This document shows, one piece after another, positions 21,128 through 30,586 of a stretch of 64,000 nt of DNA. The DNA is from JBDREC01 sp043820105 [NCBI: Pseudomonadota bacterium] (GTDB lineage: Bacteria; Bdellovibrionota_F; JAHFAK01). Below the pieces are notes generated by a model. It was given only the letters and a program-made list of their open reading frames with translations. It was not told where the DNA came from and searched no databases. Made by a program: the position numbers and the translations under genes. Location of the stretch: assembly GCA_043820105.1 (NCBI GenBank), contig JBDREC010000076.1:33185-97184 (forward strand), written 5' to 3'. Within the stretch, counting starts at the first letter, position 1. Each line of letters opens with the position of its first letter.

Positions 21128-21227
21128 AGTTGTTGCAAGGTTTAAGTGAAATCCCTCCCCGGTCTTGCAGCCTTAATTTTGTGAAAGCACTTTTTTAAAA
21201 AGTGTTACACTAAATTTTGCAACAACT
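21128..21227 (+). ncRNA. Structured 5' leader, candidate cis-regulatory RNA
   Basis: A perfect 11-bp stem, AGTTGTTGCAA (21128-21138) with TTGCAACAACT (21217-21227), encloses about 78 nt and ends 9 nt before the AAGGAG of the next gene. The 5' strand can instead pair early: TGCAAG (21134-21139) with CTTGCA (21164-21169). The two pairings are mutually exclusive. A second hairpin inside uses CACTTTTT/AAAAAGTG-like arms near 21187-21204. The 5' edge coincides with the predicted sigma-54 start. I do not recognise a known riboswitch class. The alternative pairings suggest control of translation or transcript stability. Confidence 0.5.
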
Positions 21228-21250
21228 GCATAAATTAAGGAGTTAATAAT

Positions 21251-21400
21251 ATGCATCCACTAGTAAAAATTTTTTCGCTTTATTTGTTATTTATATTTTT
21301 AATTGCATCTTCAATAATAACTTTTACTAATTGTAAAACAACAAATGATAAAAGTGATAATTGGCTTAACCCTAAAATGCAAAATTACATGCATAAATAA
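21251..21400 (+). CDS. Small membrane or lipoprotein-like peptide (49 aa)
   Basis: ATG at 21251 follows AAGGAG by about 8 nt. The peptide starts with a hydrophobic stretch (FSLYLLFIFLIASSIITF) followed by TNC, so it could be a lipoprotein with a non-standard lipobox or a simple membrane peptide. The remaining 20 or so residues are hydrophilic. It is the first gene behind the sigma-54 promoter and leader RNA, 11 bp ahead of the OB-like gene. No homologue is recognised. Confidence 0.6.
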   Translation: MHPLVKIFSLYLLFIFLIASSIITFTNCKTTNDKSDNWLNPKMQNYMHK

Positions 21401-21411
21401 ATTAGGAAATT

Positions 21412-21684
21412 ATGCTTTTTTTAAACCTTATAAAAAATAATAGGCAAAAAACAAAAAGCGTTATTGGACTTGTGATACCAAGCAATTGGGATGCAAACAA
21501 TAATATAACAGGAGTAAGCATTCTGACTGATTTGGAAGAAGAATATATCGTAAATAATCAAAACACAAATCTTTTAAATGAAACTAATAATAAAATAAAA
21601 GCAAAAGGCTTAATAACACCCATAGGTGCAGGTAAATCTAAAATAAATATAATTAAGTATAAATTAATCCGAAAATTTAAATGA
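21412..21684 (+). CDS. Small OB-like protein, paralogue of 35369-35650
   Basis: 90 residues with the core pattern GLVIPSNWDANNNITGVSIL followed by TDLEEEYIV, then a second beta-rich half ending in a basic tail. The same pattern (GIVVPCKWDSDN ... TDLEEEYYI) recurs in the protein at 35369, so the two are paralogues. Beta-rich make-up and size suggest an OB-fold or similar nucleic-acid- or ligand-binding barrel; this is inference. Both copies sit early in operons with a consensus sigma-54 promoter. AGGAAATT precedes the ATG. Function unknown. Confidence 0.7.
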   Translation: MLFLNLIKNNRQKTKSVIGLVIPSNWDANNNITGVSILTDLEEEYIVNNQNTNLLNETNNKIKAKGLITPIGAGKSKINIIKYKLIRKFK

Positions 21685-21697
21685 GATAAAAGAAGAA

Positions 21698-22819
21698 ATG
21701 AAGGAGGCGTTAAATCCAATGAATAAATATAATGATGAGATTACCAATGAACAAACAAATAATTTACTAGATGGAGCAAGTGGGAATTTCATCTCCCTGG
21801 AAAATGATATAGATTTAATAAAAAAAATCGCAGCTGATAAAAACTTACCCTTAGATGAACGAATTGAAGCCTTTGAAGATATTTTTGAATCTGAAGTTGG
21901 AGACACAAGCATGGTAAGAGCCAGAAATCTTGAAAGAGAATTTGGACTCCGACAAATTTATTTAAAATTTGAAGGAAACAATCCTTCTGGAACACAAAAA
22001 GACAGAATAGCTTTTGCACAAGTCATGGATGCCTTAAGAAGAGGTTTTGATGCTATAACTGTCGCTACATGTGGCAATTATGGAGTGGCTGTTGCTTTTC
22101 CATCCTCTTTAATCGGCATAAAATGTATTGTGTTTATCCCTCAAAACTATCACAGCAAAAGACTTTTTGAAATAGAAAAATATGGGGCTGAAATAATAAG
22201 AGTAGATGGTGATTACGAAATGACTGTAGAAGCTTCCCAAAAATATGCTCAGGACCATGAAATCTATGATGCTAATCCAGGAGGAGCTAATACTCTGCTT
22301 CAGCTAAAATCATATGGAGAAATTTCATACGAAATATATGATGAATTGCGTGATGCTCCAAGCATTGTTGCTTGCCCTGTGTCCAATGGCACCACTGTGG
22401 CTGGCATATATAAGGGTTTTGTAAGTTTGTTTAGAAGGGGCAAAACCTCAAAACTACCTAGAATTGTAGTTGGATCTTCTTATAAAAAAAATCCAATTAT
22501 TCAGGCTTTTCTCAGTAACAAAGAAAAGTGTGAAGACCTAATTCCAGTTAGGATAAAAAGCACTCAAGTAAATGAGGCCTTAATAAATTGGCACTCAATT
22601 GATGGAGACTATGCACTGGAGGCAATTAGAACTTCTTCTGGATGGGCGGGAAATGTTTCAGATAAAAGCTTAATAAAGCATTCAAAATTAATAAGAGAGC
22701 TGGAAGGACTTAATGTATTACCAGCTTCTTGCGCTGGCTTAGTAAGTTTAATAGAAAGTCACAATATTAAACCATTAAGAAACGATAGATATGTTGTCGT
22801 TTTAACGGGAAGGAAATAA
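21698..22819 (+). CDS. PLP-dependent threonine-synthase-like enzyme (fold type II)
   Basis: 373 residues. The PLP-lysine motif is in GNNPSGTQKDRIA, followed by the substrate/phosphate loop ATCGNYGVAVAF and the PLP-phosphate loop region CPVSNGTTVAGIYKG, all typical of the tryptophan-synthase-beta/threonine-synthase fold. It is more compact than standard ThrC. The N-terminal 60 residues are atypical. The ATG at 21698 has a weak site; a second ATG at 21719 follows AAGGAGG and may be the true start. In this operon it precedes DUF1611, a PP-loop/creatininase fusion and a dipeptide epimerase. It may therefore make an unusual amino acid for that pathway rather than threonine. Confidence 0.85.
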   Translation: MKEALNPMNKYNDEITNEQTNNLLDGASGNFISLENDIDLIKKIAADKNLPLDERIEAFEDIFESEVGDTSMVRARNLEREFGLRQIYLKFEGNNPSGTQKDRIAFAQVMDALRRGFDAITVATCGNYGVAVAFPSSLIGIKCIVFIPQNYHSKRLFEIEKYGAEIIRVDGDYEMTVEASQKYAQDHEIYDANPGGANTLLQLKSYGEISYEIYDELRDAPSIVACPVSNGTTVAGIYKGFVSLFRRGKTSKLPRIVVGSSYKKNPIIQAFLSNKEKCEDLIPVRIKSTQVNEALINWHSIDGDYALEAIRTSSGWAGNVSDKSLIKHSKLIRELEGLNVLPASCAGLVSLIESHNIKPLRNDRYVVVLTGRK

Positions 22820-22823
22820 GTTT

Positions 22824-23927
22824 ATGAACAATAGAATCCCAAATACAATTATTTACTGTGAAAAGGCACTTAAAACAACAAATGGTAAAACTGCACATGG
22901 ATTACTCAGAAGATCTAACAGATACAATATCGTAGCAGTTGTAGATTCCTTGTGCAAAGGCAAAGATTCAGGAATTATCCTTGCTGGAATTAAGAATGAC
23001 ATTCCAGTTTTTGCAACCATTCAGGATGCTTACAATTATTCTTTTGAAAAGCAAAAAAAAGCCTCGCATATGGTAATTGGTTTGGCACCTGATGGGGGAC
23101 GATTTGCAAAAGAAAATATCCAGGACATTTTTGAAGCGATAAAATTAAAATTAAATATTCATTCAGGATTACATGATTACATCTCTGAAAACAAGGAAAT
23201 GAATAAATTTGCCCTTGAACATGGTGTAATCCTTTATGATATCAGAAAACCAAAACCAATAAATGAACTGCACTTTTTTGATGGAAGAATTAATGAGGTT
23301 GATTCTCTTAAAATTGCAATCTTAGGAACCGATTCGGCCATTGGCAAAAGAACCAGCGCCTGGATAATCCACGATAAGTTGAATCAATTAGGAATAAAAA
23401 CCGAAATGATCGGCACTGGGCAAACTTCATGGATGCAGGGGGCAAACCACTGTATTATAATTGATTCTTTAGTTAGTGATTTTATGTCCGGGGAGATTGA
23501 AAATGTAGTCTGGACAGCCTGGAAAAAAGCAAAACCAGAAATCATCTTAATTGAAGGACAGGGAAGTCTTTTAAATCCAGCATATCCAGGTGGCTTCGAA
23601 ATATTAGCAGCTGGCAGACCTGATATAATAATTTTACAGGAAGCTCCAGCGAGAATAATTTACGATGGCTTCCCGGATTATAAAAAGCATGAACTAGCAA
23701 GACAAATAGAAGCTATTGAAATTATATCAGGCAAGCGCGTTGTGGCAATCACAATTAATCATGAGAATATAAAAACAGAAGATATACCTTCTGTTTGTCA
23801 GGTAATTCAAAATGAGACCCAGCTGCCAACATTTGATGTATTGGAAAACGGGGCAGAAGCTATAGCACAAGAAATTGAAAAATATTTAATAGCACATAAA
23901 AGGAAAAACAATGAAGGCCTTAAGTGA
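22824..23927 (+). CDS. DUF1611 (DgcN-type) P-loop protein
   Basis: 367 residues: an N-terminal Rossmann-like part (IVAVVDSLCKGKD ... HMVIGLAPDGG) and a C-terminal P-loop NTPase-like part with ILGTDSAIGKRTSAW (near 170), MIGTGQTSWMQGA and LIEGQGSLLNPAYPGG. This is the DUF1611 family. Members named DgcN pair with the enolase-superfamily enzyme DgcA in D-glutamate metabolism; here a dipeptide epimerase of that superfamily follows two genes later. The start is 4 bp after the PLP-enzyme stop, and the end overlaps the next gene by 17 bp, so the genes are translationally coupled. Confidence 0.88.
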   Translation: MNNRIPNTIIYCEKALKTTNGKTAHGLLRRSNRYNIVAVVDSLCKGKDSGIILAGIKNDIPVFATIQDAYNYSFEKQKKASHMVIGLAPDGGRFAKENIQDIFEAIKLKLNIHSGLHDYISENKEMNKFALEHGVILYDIRKPKPINELHFFDGRINEVDSLKIAILGTDSAIGKRTSAWIIHDKLNQLGIKTEMIGTGQTSWMQGANHCIIIDSLVSDFMSGEIENVVWTAWKKAKPEIILIEGQGSLLNPAYPGGFEILAAGRPDIIILQEAPARIIYDGFPDYKKHELARQIEAIEIISGKRVVAITINHENIKTEDIPSVCQVIQNETQLPTFDVLENGAEAIAQEIEKYLIAHKRKNNEGLK

Positions 23928-26238
23928 TTTTGTAAATCTGGATCAATTAACAATAGAAGCTCCAGTGATAGAAGATAATAGGGTTTGGTCAAATTATAAT
24001 ATTACAGATGGCTCAAAAACCGATACAATTAAATTATGCTATAAATATGAAAATAAAAAGCAGTTTTTGAATCTTGAAAATGCGAATACCCATAATCTTG
24101 CCTCAATGATCACTGCTCAAGTTGCTATTAATTATGGTCTGTTTTTCAAAACTATCTTTTTTAAGGGTCTTTTTGATGAGACAGATAAAAAGTTTATTTT
24201 AGATGTTTTTGAAAACACATCCAGGGAAATTTACGTTAACAAACTATTAAAAGGAAATTTGTTTTTAACAGAAAGCTTTAAACATGTTGAATGTCAAAAA
24301 CTGAAAAAATATACACAGGCGAAAATTGTTTTTGAATCTGATGCAAAGAAAGACTCTAAGCTCTCATGGCAATTATGGAACACAGACAAATCAAAGTACG
24401 CCATTTTATCAAGTGGTGGTAAAGACAGTTTGCTCACCTATGGAATTCTTAATGAATTAAACAAGGAAACTTATCCCATATTCATAAATGAATCCGGAAG
24501 GCATTGGTATACTGCAATAAATGCATACAAACACTTCAAAGAAAATATTCCAAATACCCAAAGAGTCTGGACGAATGCAGATAGAGTTTATAATTGGGTT
24601 TTAAGACACCTTAGCTTTATTAAGAAAGACTTTGCAAACATTAGATCCGATGGCTATCCGATCAGGCTTTGGACAGTAGCTGTTTTTTTATTTGGAGCTT
24701 TACCAATCTTACATAATAATAATGTTGGGAGACTTTTAATAGGCGATGAATATGATACAACTATGAAATCAAAATACAAAGGTATCACGCATTACGCAGG
24801 CTTATTTGACCAAAGCCGATATTTTGATATTTTACTTTCCAGATACTTTTTAAGAAAAGGATGGATGATTAGTCAGTTTTCAATTCTTAGAAATCTTTCT
24901 GAAATTTTAATTCAGGGAATTTTATATAAAAGATATCCCTTGCTTTGCGAAAAACAGGTATCCTGCCACGCAGCTTCAATAATGAACAATATTGCATGTC
25001 CCTGTGGCAAATGTGAAAAATGCAGAAGAATTATCAGTATGCTTTTATCAGTTGATGAAAATCCAGAAAAACTAGGCTATACCAAAGAACAAATTAAAAG
25101 ATGTTTGAAATCAGTAAATCTAAATTCAATCCATCAAGAAAAAGAGGCAGTAAAACAGCTTATAATAGATCTAGAAAAGAAAAATATCATAAAATTCAAT
25201 GCTAAAAACTTAAAAGCTCATCCTGAAGTATTTAAACTTAGGTTTGATCCTGATAAATCTCCAATCGAAACTATCCCAAATGATTTGCGAAAAGATGTAT
25301 TCAAAATATTTCTTAAATATTCAAATGGGGTTTGTAAAAAAGCAAATAAAACCTGGGATAATTTTGATCTTTTTAATGACTCTGGCTTTAATAAAAGATA
25401 TCCGTTTGAATCTGTATTTAAAACAAAGAAAGAAAAAATATATGTTAAATTAAAAAAAGAATCTTATTTATTAGGAGAATTAACCTGGCTTGAAGCAAAG
25501 CTTCGATTTCTCAAAGTTGATATTGCTTTATTACCAGTAGGAGCCATTGAACAGCATGGCCCTCATCTTCCACTTGACACTGACTCTTTTGATGCAAATT
25601 ACCTGGCAAATGAAGTTGCGAATTCCTGTTCTGATCCCAAACCCCTGGTGCTACCCTTAATCCCATATGGCATTTCATATCATCATGATGACTTTCCAGG
25701 AACAATAAGCATTTCAAACAGAACATTATCAAATTTAGTTTATGATATCGGAATAAGCCTTGTAAAAAATGGAATTAAAAAACTAATTATAATTAATGGT
25801 CATGGAGGGAACACCCCTTCCTTAAATTATGCAGCTCAACAGTTAAACAAAAAAACAAAGGCCTTTGTTTGTGTTGATTCTGGTGAATCAAGCGATGTCG
25901 ATATTTATAAATTAATCGAAACACCCAATGATGTTCACTCAGGTGAAGTGGAAACCAGCACATCATTAGTAACAAGGCCCCACTTAATTAACAGGAAACT
26001 ATTTAAAAAATCCATACCCAGGTTTACTACAAATTATTTAGATTTTACAAATAACAGGTCTGTAAGGTGGTATGCTCATACAAAAAAATTCTCCGAAAAT
26101 GGTGTAATCGGTGATCCAACTAAAGCCAGTGAAGAAAAGGGAAAAAAGATTTGGCAGATTATGATTTCTCACTTAGTTTCAATTGTTGAAAATGTAAAAA
26201 AAATACCTTTAGATGAAATATATCAAAAGAAATACTAA
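23911..26238 (+). CDS. PP-loop ATPase fused to a creatininase-family amidohydrolase
   Basis: 775 residues with two enzymes in one chain. Part 1 (about 1-500) has the PP-loop AILSSGGKDSLLTYG (near 168), as in AMP-forming ligases/thiolases, and a Cys cluster CPCGKCEKC (near 365-372) likely to bind zinc. Part 2 (about 520-770) is a complete creatininase-fold hydrolase: VGAIEQHGPHLPLDTDSF (near 543) with metal ligands Glu, His and Asp, then INGHGGN and the late HSGEVETS. The family includes creatinine amidohydrolase, FAPy deformylase and the mycofactocin peptidase MftE. The fusion implies carboxylate activation followed by amide hydrolysis, or two steps on one substrate. The in-operon dipeptide epimerase makes a dipeptide or glutamyl substrate likely. 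Confidence 0.82.
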   Translation: MKALSDFVNLDQLTIEAPVIEDNRVWSNYNITDGSKTDTIKLCYKYENKKQFLNLENANTHNLASMITAQVAINYGLFFKTIFFKGLFDETDKKFILDVFENTSREIYVNKLLKGNLFLTESFKHVECQKLKKYTQAKIVFESDAKKDSKLSWQLWNTDKSKYAILSSGGKDSLLTYGILNELNKETYPIFINESGRHWYTAINAYKHFKENIPNTQRVWTNADRVYNWVLRHLSFIKKDFANIRSDGYPIRLWTVAVFLFGALPILHNNNVGRLLIGDEYDTTMKSKYKGITHYAGLFDQSRYFDILLSRYFLRKGWMISQFSILRNLSEILIQGILYKRYPLLCEKQVSCHAASIMNNIACPCGKCEKCRRIISMLLSVDENPEKLGYTKEQIKRCLKSVNLNSIHQEKEAVKQLIIDLEKKNIIKFNAKNLKAHPEVFKLRFDPDKSPIETIPNDLRKDVFKIFLKYSNGVCKKANKTWDNFDLFNDSGFNKRYPFESVFKTKKEKIYVKLKKESYLLGELTWLEAKLRFLKVDIALLPVGAIEQHGPHLPLDTDSFDANYLANEVANSCSDPKPLVLPLIPYGISYHHDDFPGTISISNRTLSNLVYDIGISLVKNGIKKLIIINGHGGNTPSLNYAAQQLNKKTKAFVCVDSGESSDVDIYKLIETPNDVHSGEVETSTSLVTRPHLINRKLFKKSIPRFTTNYLDFTNNRSVRWYAHTKKFSENGVIGDPTKASEEKGKKIWQIMISHLVSIVENVKKIPLDEIYQKKY

Positions 26239-26251
26239 TTAAGGATTAGCA

Positions 26252-27322
26252 ATGATAATAACTGACATTGAAATAATACCATATAATTTTAGACTAAAAG
26301 AGCCTTATGAAATAGCTTATGAAAAAATTGAATCCACAGATAATATTTTTCTATTATTAAAAACAAATAAAAATATAACAGGTTATGGTTGTGCTGCTCC
26401 CGATTTAGCAATAACAAAAGAAACTAAAGAAACAGTTGTGAACTTTTTAAATGGTAAAGCTCGAGATTTCCTTAAAAACAAAGATCCTTTAAGATATGCC
26501 TTTTTAATGGATAGCTTAAAAAATATGGATAAGAATAATTCATCTGCTTTAGCTTCTGTTGATATGGCTTTATTGGATATCTTGGGTAAAATTTCTAACC
26601 TGCCCTTATTTAAACTATTTGGAGCATACAGAACAAGCTTTCCAACAAGTGTTACAATTGGCATAATGAACATCCCTGACACCTTAAAAAAAGCAACTGG
26701 CTTTATTAAGGATGGCTTTAAAATTATTAAATTAAAGGGGGGTAAAAATATTGAAGAAGATATTGAAAAAATTATTAAAATAAGAGAGCTTGCAAAAGAT
26801 AAAATTGCGATAAGATTTGATGCTAATCAGGGTTATTCATTAGAAGATGTTAAGACTTTTTTTAATAAAACAAAAAATGCAAAAGTTCAATTAATCGAAC
26901 AACCATCCCCAAAACACAATGATTATCAGCTTGGGGAATCTACGAGAAGTGTTGATATTCCTATTATGGCTGATGAGAGTCTTATGTCCTTAAAAGATGC
27001 GTTCCGTCTAGCCAGGAAAGATATTGTAGATATGATAAATATAAAATTAATGAAAGTTGGGGGAATTATTGAAGCTGTAAACATCAATGCTGTAGCCAAA
27101 TCAGCTGGATTAGAAGCGATGATTGGCTGCATGGATGAATCTTGCTTATCAATTTCCGCGGCTTTGCATTTTGCTCTTTCAAGACCAAATGTAATTTACG
27201 CTGACTTAGATGGACATCTGGATTTACTAAAGGATCCTTTTGCAAATTCTATTATCCTTAAGCATGGGATATTATATCCCACGGATAAACCAGGACTTGG
27301 CTTGAATATAAGCGATTTTTAA
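26252..27322 (+). CDS. Dipeptide epimerase-like enolase-superfamily enzyme
   Basis: 356 residues of the muconate-lactonizing/L-Ala-D/L-Glu epimerase subgroup. It has catalytic KxK in KIIKLKGGKN, Mg ligands in RFDANQGYS, IEQP and ADES, the second catalytic Lys in INIKLMKVGG, and the GCMDES loop of dipeptide epimerases. The N-terminal capping domain is present. It epimerises the alpha-carbon of an acyl-amino acid or dipeptide. A DgcA-like role (N-acyl-D-Glu) with the DUF1611 protein is the nearest precedent. It is the last gene of the sigma-54 operon, 13 bp after the fusion gene. Confidence 0.88.
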   Translation: MIITDIEIIPYNFRLKEPYEIAYEKIESTDNIFLLLKTNKNITGYGCAAPDLAITKETKETVVNFLNGKARDFLKNKDPLRYAFLMDSLKNMDKNNSSALASVDMALLDILGKISNLPLFKLFGAYRTSFPTSVTIGIMNIPDTLKKATGFIKDGFKIIKLKGGKNIEEDIEKIIKIRELAKDKIAIRFDANQGYSLEDVKTFFNKTKNAKVQLIEQPSPKHNDYQLGESTRSVDIPIMADESLMSLKDAFRLARKDIVDMINIKLMKVGGIIEAVNINAVAKSAGLEAMIGCMDESCLSISAALHFALSRPNVIYADLDGHLDLLKDPFANSIILKHGILYPTDKPGLGLNISDF

Positions 27323-27433
27323 TCATTTGGTTTAGACAATGATACATTTACATTTAATTAGCTTCTTTGCTTTATAATTTTTATCATATATAGTGTTTTC
27401 GAATATATTTTTATTTTAAAGGAGGTAATAATT

Positions 27434-29791
27434 ATGACAGATACAAAATCAAATTATGAAATTTTGCTTATGGATAAATATTGGCGGGCTGCAAATTATT
27501 TATCAGTTGGACAAATATATCTTTATGACAATCCTTTATTAAAAGAGGAGCTTAAACTTGAACATATTAAACCTAGATTACTGGGACATTGGGGAACAAC
27601 ACCTGGGCTCAATTTTATTTATGTACACTTAAATAGAATTATTAAAAAATATGATCAGGACATGATATATATTGCTGGCCCAGGTCATGGTGGACCAGCG
27701 CTTGTGGCTAATACTTATCTAGAGGGAACATATTCAGAATATTATCCGAAGATTAGCCAAGACACTTTAGGCATGAAAAAATTATTTAAACAGTTTTCAT
27801 TTCCAGGTGGAATACCAAGTCATGTTTCACCAGAAACTCCTGGCTCTATTCATGAAGGTGGTGAACTTGGTTATTGCTTAAGTCATGCATTTGGGGCAGC
27901 CTTTGATAATCCAGATTTAATTGTAGCCTGTGTTGTTGGAGATGGTGAAGCAGAAACTGGACCTTTAGCAACAAGTTGGCATTCCAATAAGTTTTTAAAT
28001 CCAAACATTGATGGCACAGTGTTGCCAATATTGCATCTAAATGGGTATAAAATTCACAACCCTTGCATTTTAGCCAGGCTTCCACAAGATGAGCTTGAAA
28101 AGCTTATGCAGGGCTATGGATACAAACCTTATTTTGTTGAAGGTGAAGATCCCATAACAATGCACAATTTAATGTATGAAACATTAGATAAAATCATGCA
28201 TGAAATAAATACTATAAAAAAAGAAGCGAAAACTTCGTTAAAAATTAAAAGACCTCAATGGCCAATGATTATTATGAAAACTCCAAAAGGTTGGACTGGG
28301 CCTAAAGAGATCGATGGAAAAATGTCAGAAAATTCTTTTAGATCTCACCAGGTTCCTTTTTCAGAGATGAGTAAAAAGCCAGAGCAAATAAAGCTCTTAA
28401 AAGATTGGATGCAAAGTTATAAACCTGACCAACTTTTTGATGATAATGGATCTTTAAATAGTGCAATTGCGAAGCTCGCTCCAACTGGTGAAAAACGAAT
28501 GGGTGATATTCCACATACCAATGGTGGCCGACTTTTAAAAGACCTCAAAATGCCTGACTTCAGGGAATATGCAATTTCTATGGAAAACCCGGGTCAAACC
28601 CTTGGCGAAGCAACCAAAGAAATGGGAAAATTCTTAAGAGATATTATGAAATTGAATAAAAATAATTTTAGAATATTTGGGCCAGATGAAACTCAATCAA
28701 ATAGACTTGGCTCTTTATTTGAAGTTACAAACAGAACCTGGATAGATGATATAAGAGATTATGATGAGCATTTATCCTCTGATGGAAGAGTAATGGAGAT
28801 TTTGAGTGAGCATACCTGTCAGGGATGGCTAGAAGGCTACTTATTAACTGGAAGACATGGCTTGTTTTCCTGTTATGAAGCTTTTATTCATATTATTGAT
28901 TCAATGTTTAACCAGCATGCTAAGTGGCTTAAGGTTACTAATGATGAAATACCATGGCGAAGGCCAATTGCTTCCTTAAATTATCTATTAACTAGCCATG
29001 TCTGGAGACAGGATCACAATGGCTTTAGTCACCAGGACCCCGGATTTATTGACCATGTTATTAATAAAAAAGCTGACATTGTTAGAGTCTACTTACCACC
29101 TGATGCAAATACCTTATTATCAGTTACAGATCATTGTTTGAAAAGTAAAAATTATATAAATGTAATTGTTGCAGGAAAACAACCTGCATTACAATATTTG
29201 AATATAGAGGATGCAATTAAACATTGCACAAAAGGAATTGGAATTTGGAAATGGGCCAGTAATGATATAGGTTGTGATCCTGATGTAGTCTTAGCGTGTG
29301 CTGGCGATGTTCCAACTCTTGAAACTTTAGCAGCAACTTCAATTTTGAGAAACAAGTTTCCTGAATTAAAAGTTAGAGTAGTTAATGTAGTTGACCTGAT
29401 GACTCTGCAACATGAAAAAGAACATCCCCATGGATTGTCTGACACAGAATTCGATTCGATTTTCACAAAAGATAAGCCTATAATATTTGCTTATCATGGC
29501 TATCCATGGTTAATCCACAGACTTACATATAAAAGAAACAACCATAAAAACTTACATGTAAGAGGTTATGTTGAAGAAGGAAAAACAACAACTCCTTTTG
29601 ACATGTGTGTCTTGAATCACATAGACAGATTTCACCTGGCAGATGATGTAATAGATAGAGTTCCTAAACTTGAAACAAAAGGAGCTTATTTAAAACAAGA
29701 AATTGATAATAAGCTTATCGAACATAATGATTATATAATAAAACATGGGGTAGATATGCCTGAAATTAGCCAATGGAAATTTGATATTTAA
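27434..29791 (+). CDS. xfp: Phosphoketolase (xylulose-5-P/fructose-6-P)
   Basis: 785 residues, full family length. XFP N-terminal motifs include [35 protein letters not shown] and the TPP-binding region [11 protein letters not shown]. Middle and C-terminal transketolase-like domains carry [22 protein letters not shown] and HQDPGFIDH. It splits sugar phosphates to acetyl phosphate plus a triose or tetrose phosphate using TPP and inorganic phosphate, bypassing lower glycolysis. AAAGGAGG precedes the ATG. It is transcribed on its own between the epimerase operon and a convergent amidohydrolase gene. Confidence 0.97.
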   Translation: MTDTKSNYEILLMDKYWRAANYLSVGQIYLYDNPLLKEELKLEHIKPRLLGHWGTTPGLNFIYVHLNRIIKKYDQDMIYIAGPGHGGPALVANTYLEGTYSEYYPKISQDTLGMKKLFKQFSFPGGIPSHVSPETPGSIHEGGELGYCLSHAFGAAFDNPDLIVACVVGDGEAETGPLATSWHSNKFLNPNIDGTVLPILHLNGYKIHNPCILARLPQDELEKLMQGYGYKPYFVEGEDPITMHNLMYETLDKIMHEINTIKKEAKTSLKIKRPQWPMIIMKTPKGWTGPKEIDGKMSENSFRSHQVPFSEMSKKPEQIKLLKDWMQSYKPDQLFDDNGSLNSAIAKLAPTGEKRMGDIPHTNGGRLLKDLKMPDFREYAISMENPGQTLGEATKEMGKFLRDIMKLNKNNFRIFGPDETQSNRLGSLFEVTNRTWIDDIRDYDEHLSSDGRVMEILSEHTCQGWLEGYLLTGRHGLFSCYEAFIHIIDSMFNQHAKWLKVTNDEIPWRRPIASLNYLLTSHVWRQDHNGFSHQDPGFIDHVINKKADIVRVYLPPDANTLLSVTDHCLKSKNYINVIVAGKQPALQYLNIEDAIKHCTKGIGIWKWASNDIGCDPDVVLACAGDVPTLETLAATSILRNKFPELKVRVVNVVDLMTLQHEKEHPHGLSDTEFDSIFTKDKPIIFAYHGYPWLIHRLTYKRNNHKNLHVRGYVEEGKTTTPFDMCVLNHIDRFHLADDVIDRVPKLETKGAYLKQEIDNKLIEHNDYIIKHGVDMPEISQWKFDI

Positions 29792-29815
29792 TAAAAACAG
29801 CAAGAACAAAAATAC

Positions 29816-30586
29816 TCAGGAAACTTGAGTTTTAATACTTAAGATCGCCACTTTTAATATTTCTTTTAGACGATTTAATTTATTGTCAAACATTTCACCT
29901 GTCCATTCGTCCATAAATATCTTTTTAAACTCAATAGAAATAGAGCAGCAATTATTAGGAAAATTTTTATGTATCCACTGAGACATATAACCACCCATAA
30001 ATATTTTATTTTCAGCTACAACTAAATTTCTTTCAAAAAAACTTTCGTTTTTTAAGGTGCTAATAAATGGATCAAGAAGGTGGCTCCAGTTATTCCTATT
30101 CATTGAAGCAGTGCCAATATTAATATCTGGATACTTTTCTCCCTGTAAATACTCATAAGATTCGTGATTTCTTCGATAATTATATGAATGAATATCTAAA
30201 ATAATAACTTTTCCGTGCTCTTTAATCTTCTTCTTAAGAAAATTTGCTAATTTATCATAAAAATATATATGCTTATCATAAGATAATTTGAGCAATTTTT
30301 GAGGCATGCTTTTCTTCCAAACATCCAGTCCCCACGAATCATGAGAAGTCTTATAAACACAATTTTCAAGGGGTCTGTTTAAATCAACTTCAAATCGTGA
30401 CGTGTTTACTAAAACTCTATTCAGGCAAAGATCAGTAAATAGATTAGTAAAAGGATCCTCTTCTCTTAATCTATCTTCTTCAGATATTTGTAGATATGGC
30501 CACAATTCTCTTCTAATGTGGTGCCCTGAATGAATTGCTGTAGCGATAAATATTGATGGAGAAGATTTAAATTCAAAATCTTTCAT
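29816..30586 (-). CDS. N-formylglutamate amidohydrolase family protein
   Basis: 256 residues with family signatures IATAIHSGHHI near the start, NTSRFEVDLNRPLE (near 60-75) and VIILDIHSYNYRRN, which supply the Zn ligands and the substrate Arg. Classic members free glutamate from N-formylglutamate in histidine breakdown, but no hut genes are here. It overlaps the upstream ATP-grasp gene by 4 bp and ends a four-gene operon (PAD, DUF1704, ATP-grasp, this gene). It may hydrolyse an N-acyl-glutamyl or isopeptide bond made by the ligase. That role is inference. Confidence 0.85.
   Translation of the reverse strand: MKDFEFKSSPSIFIATAIHSGHHIRRELWPYLQISEEDRLREEDPFTNLFTDLCLNRVLVNTSRFEVDLNRPLENCVYKTSHDSWGLDVWKKSMPQKLLKLSYDKHIYFYDKLANFLKKKIKEHGKVIILDIHSYNYRRNHESYEYLQGEKYPDINIGTASMNRNNWSHLLDPFISTLKNESFFERNLVVAENKIFMGGYMSQWIHKNFPNNCCSISIEFKKIFMDEWTGEMFDNKLNRLKEILKVAILSIKTQVS

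Noticed and set aside
21698-22819. Annotation as threonine synthase (thrC)
   Set aside because: The fold type is right, but the operon contains no thrB or hom and the protein is atypical at the N-terminus.
23911-25400. Naming the PP-loop half MurL
   Set aside because: The link rests on ATP use and cell-wall context only; no sequence motif I can verify here proves it.
28012-28025. TGGCAC...TTGC inside the phosphoketolase gene, resembling a sigma-54 promoter
   Set aside because: The spacer is 4 bp, not 5, it lies inside a conserved coding stretch, and no gene starts downstream.
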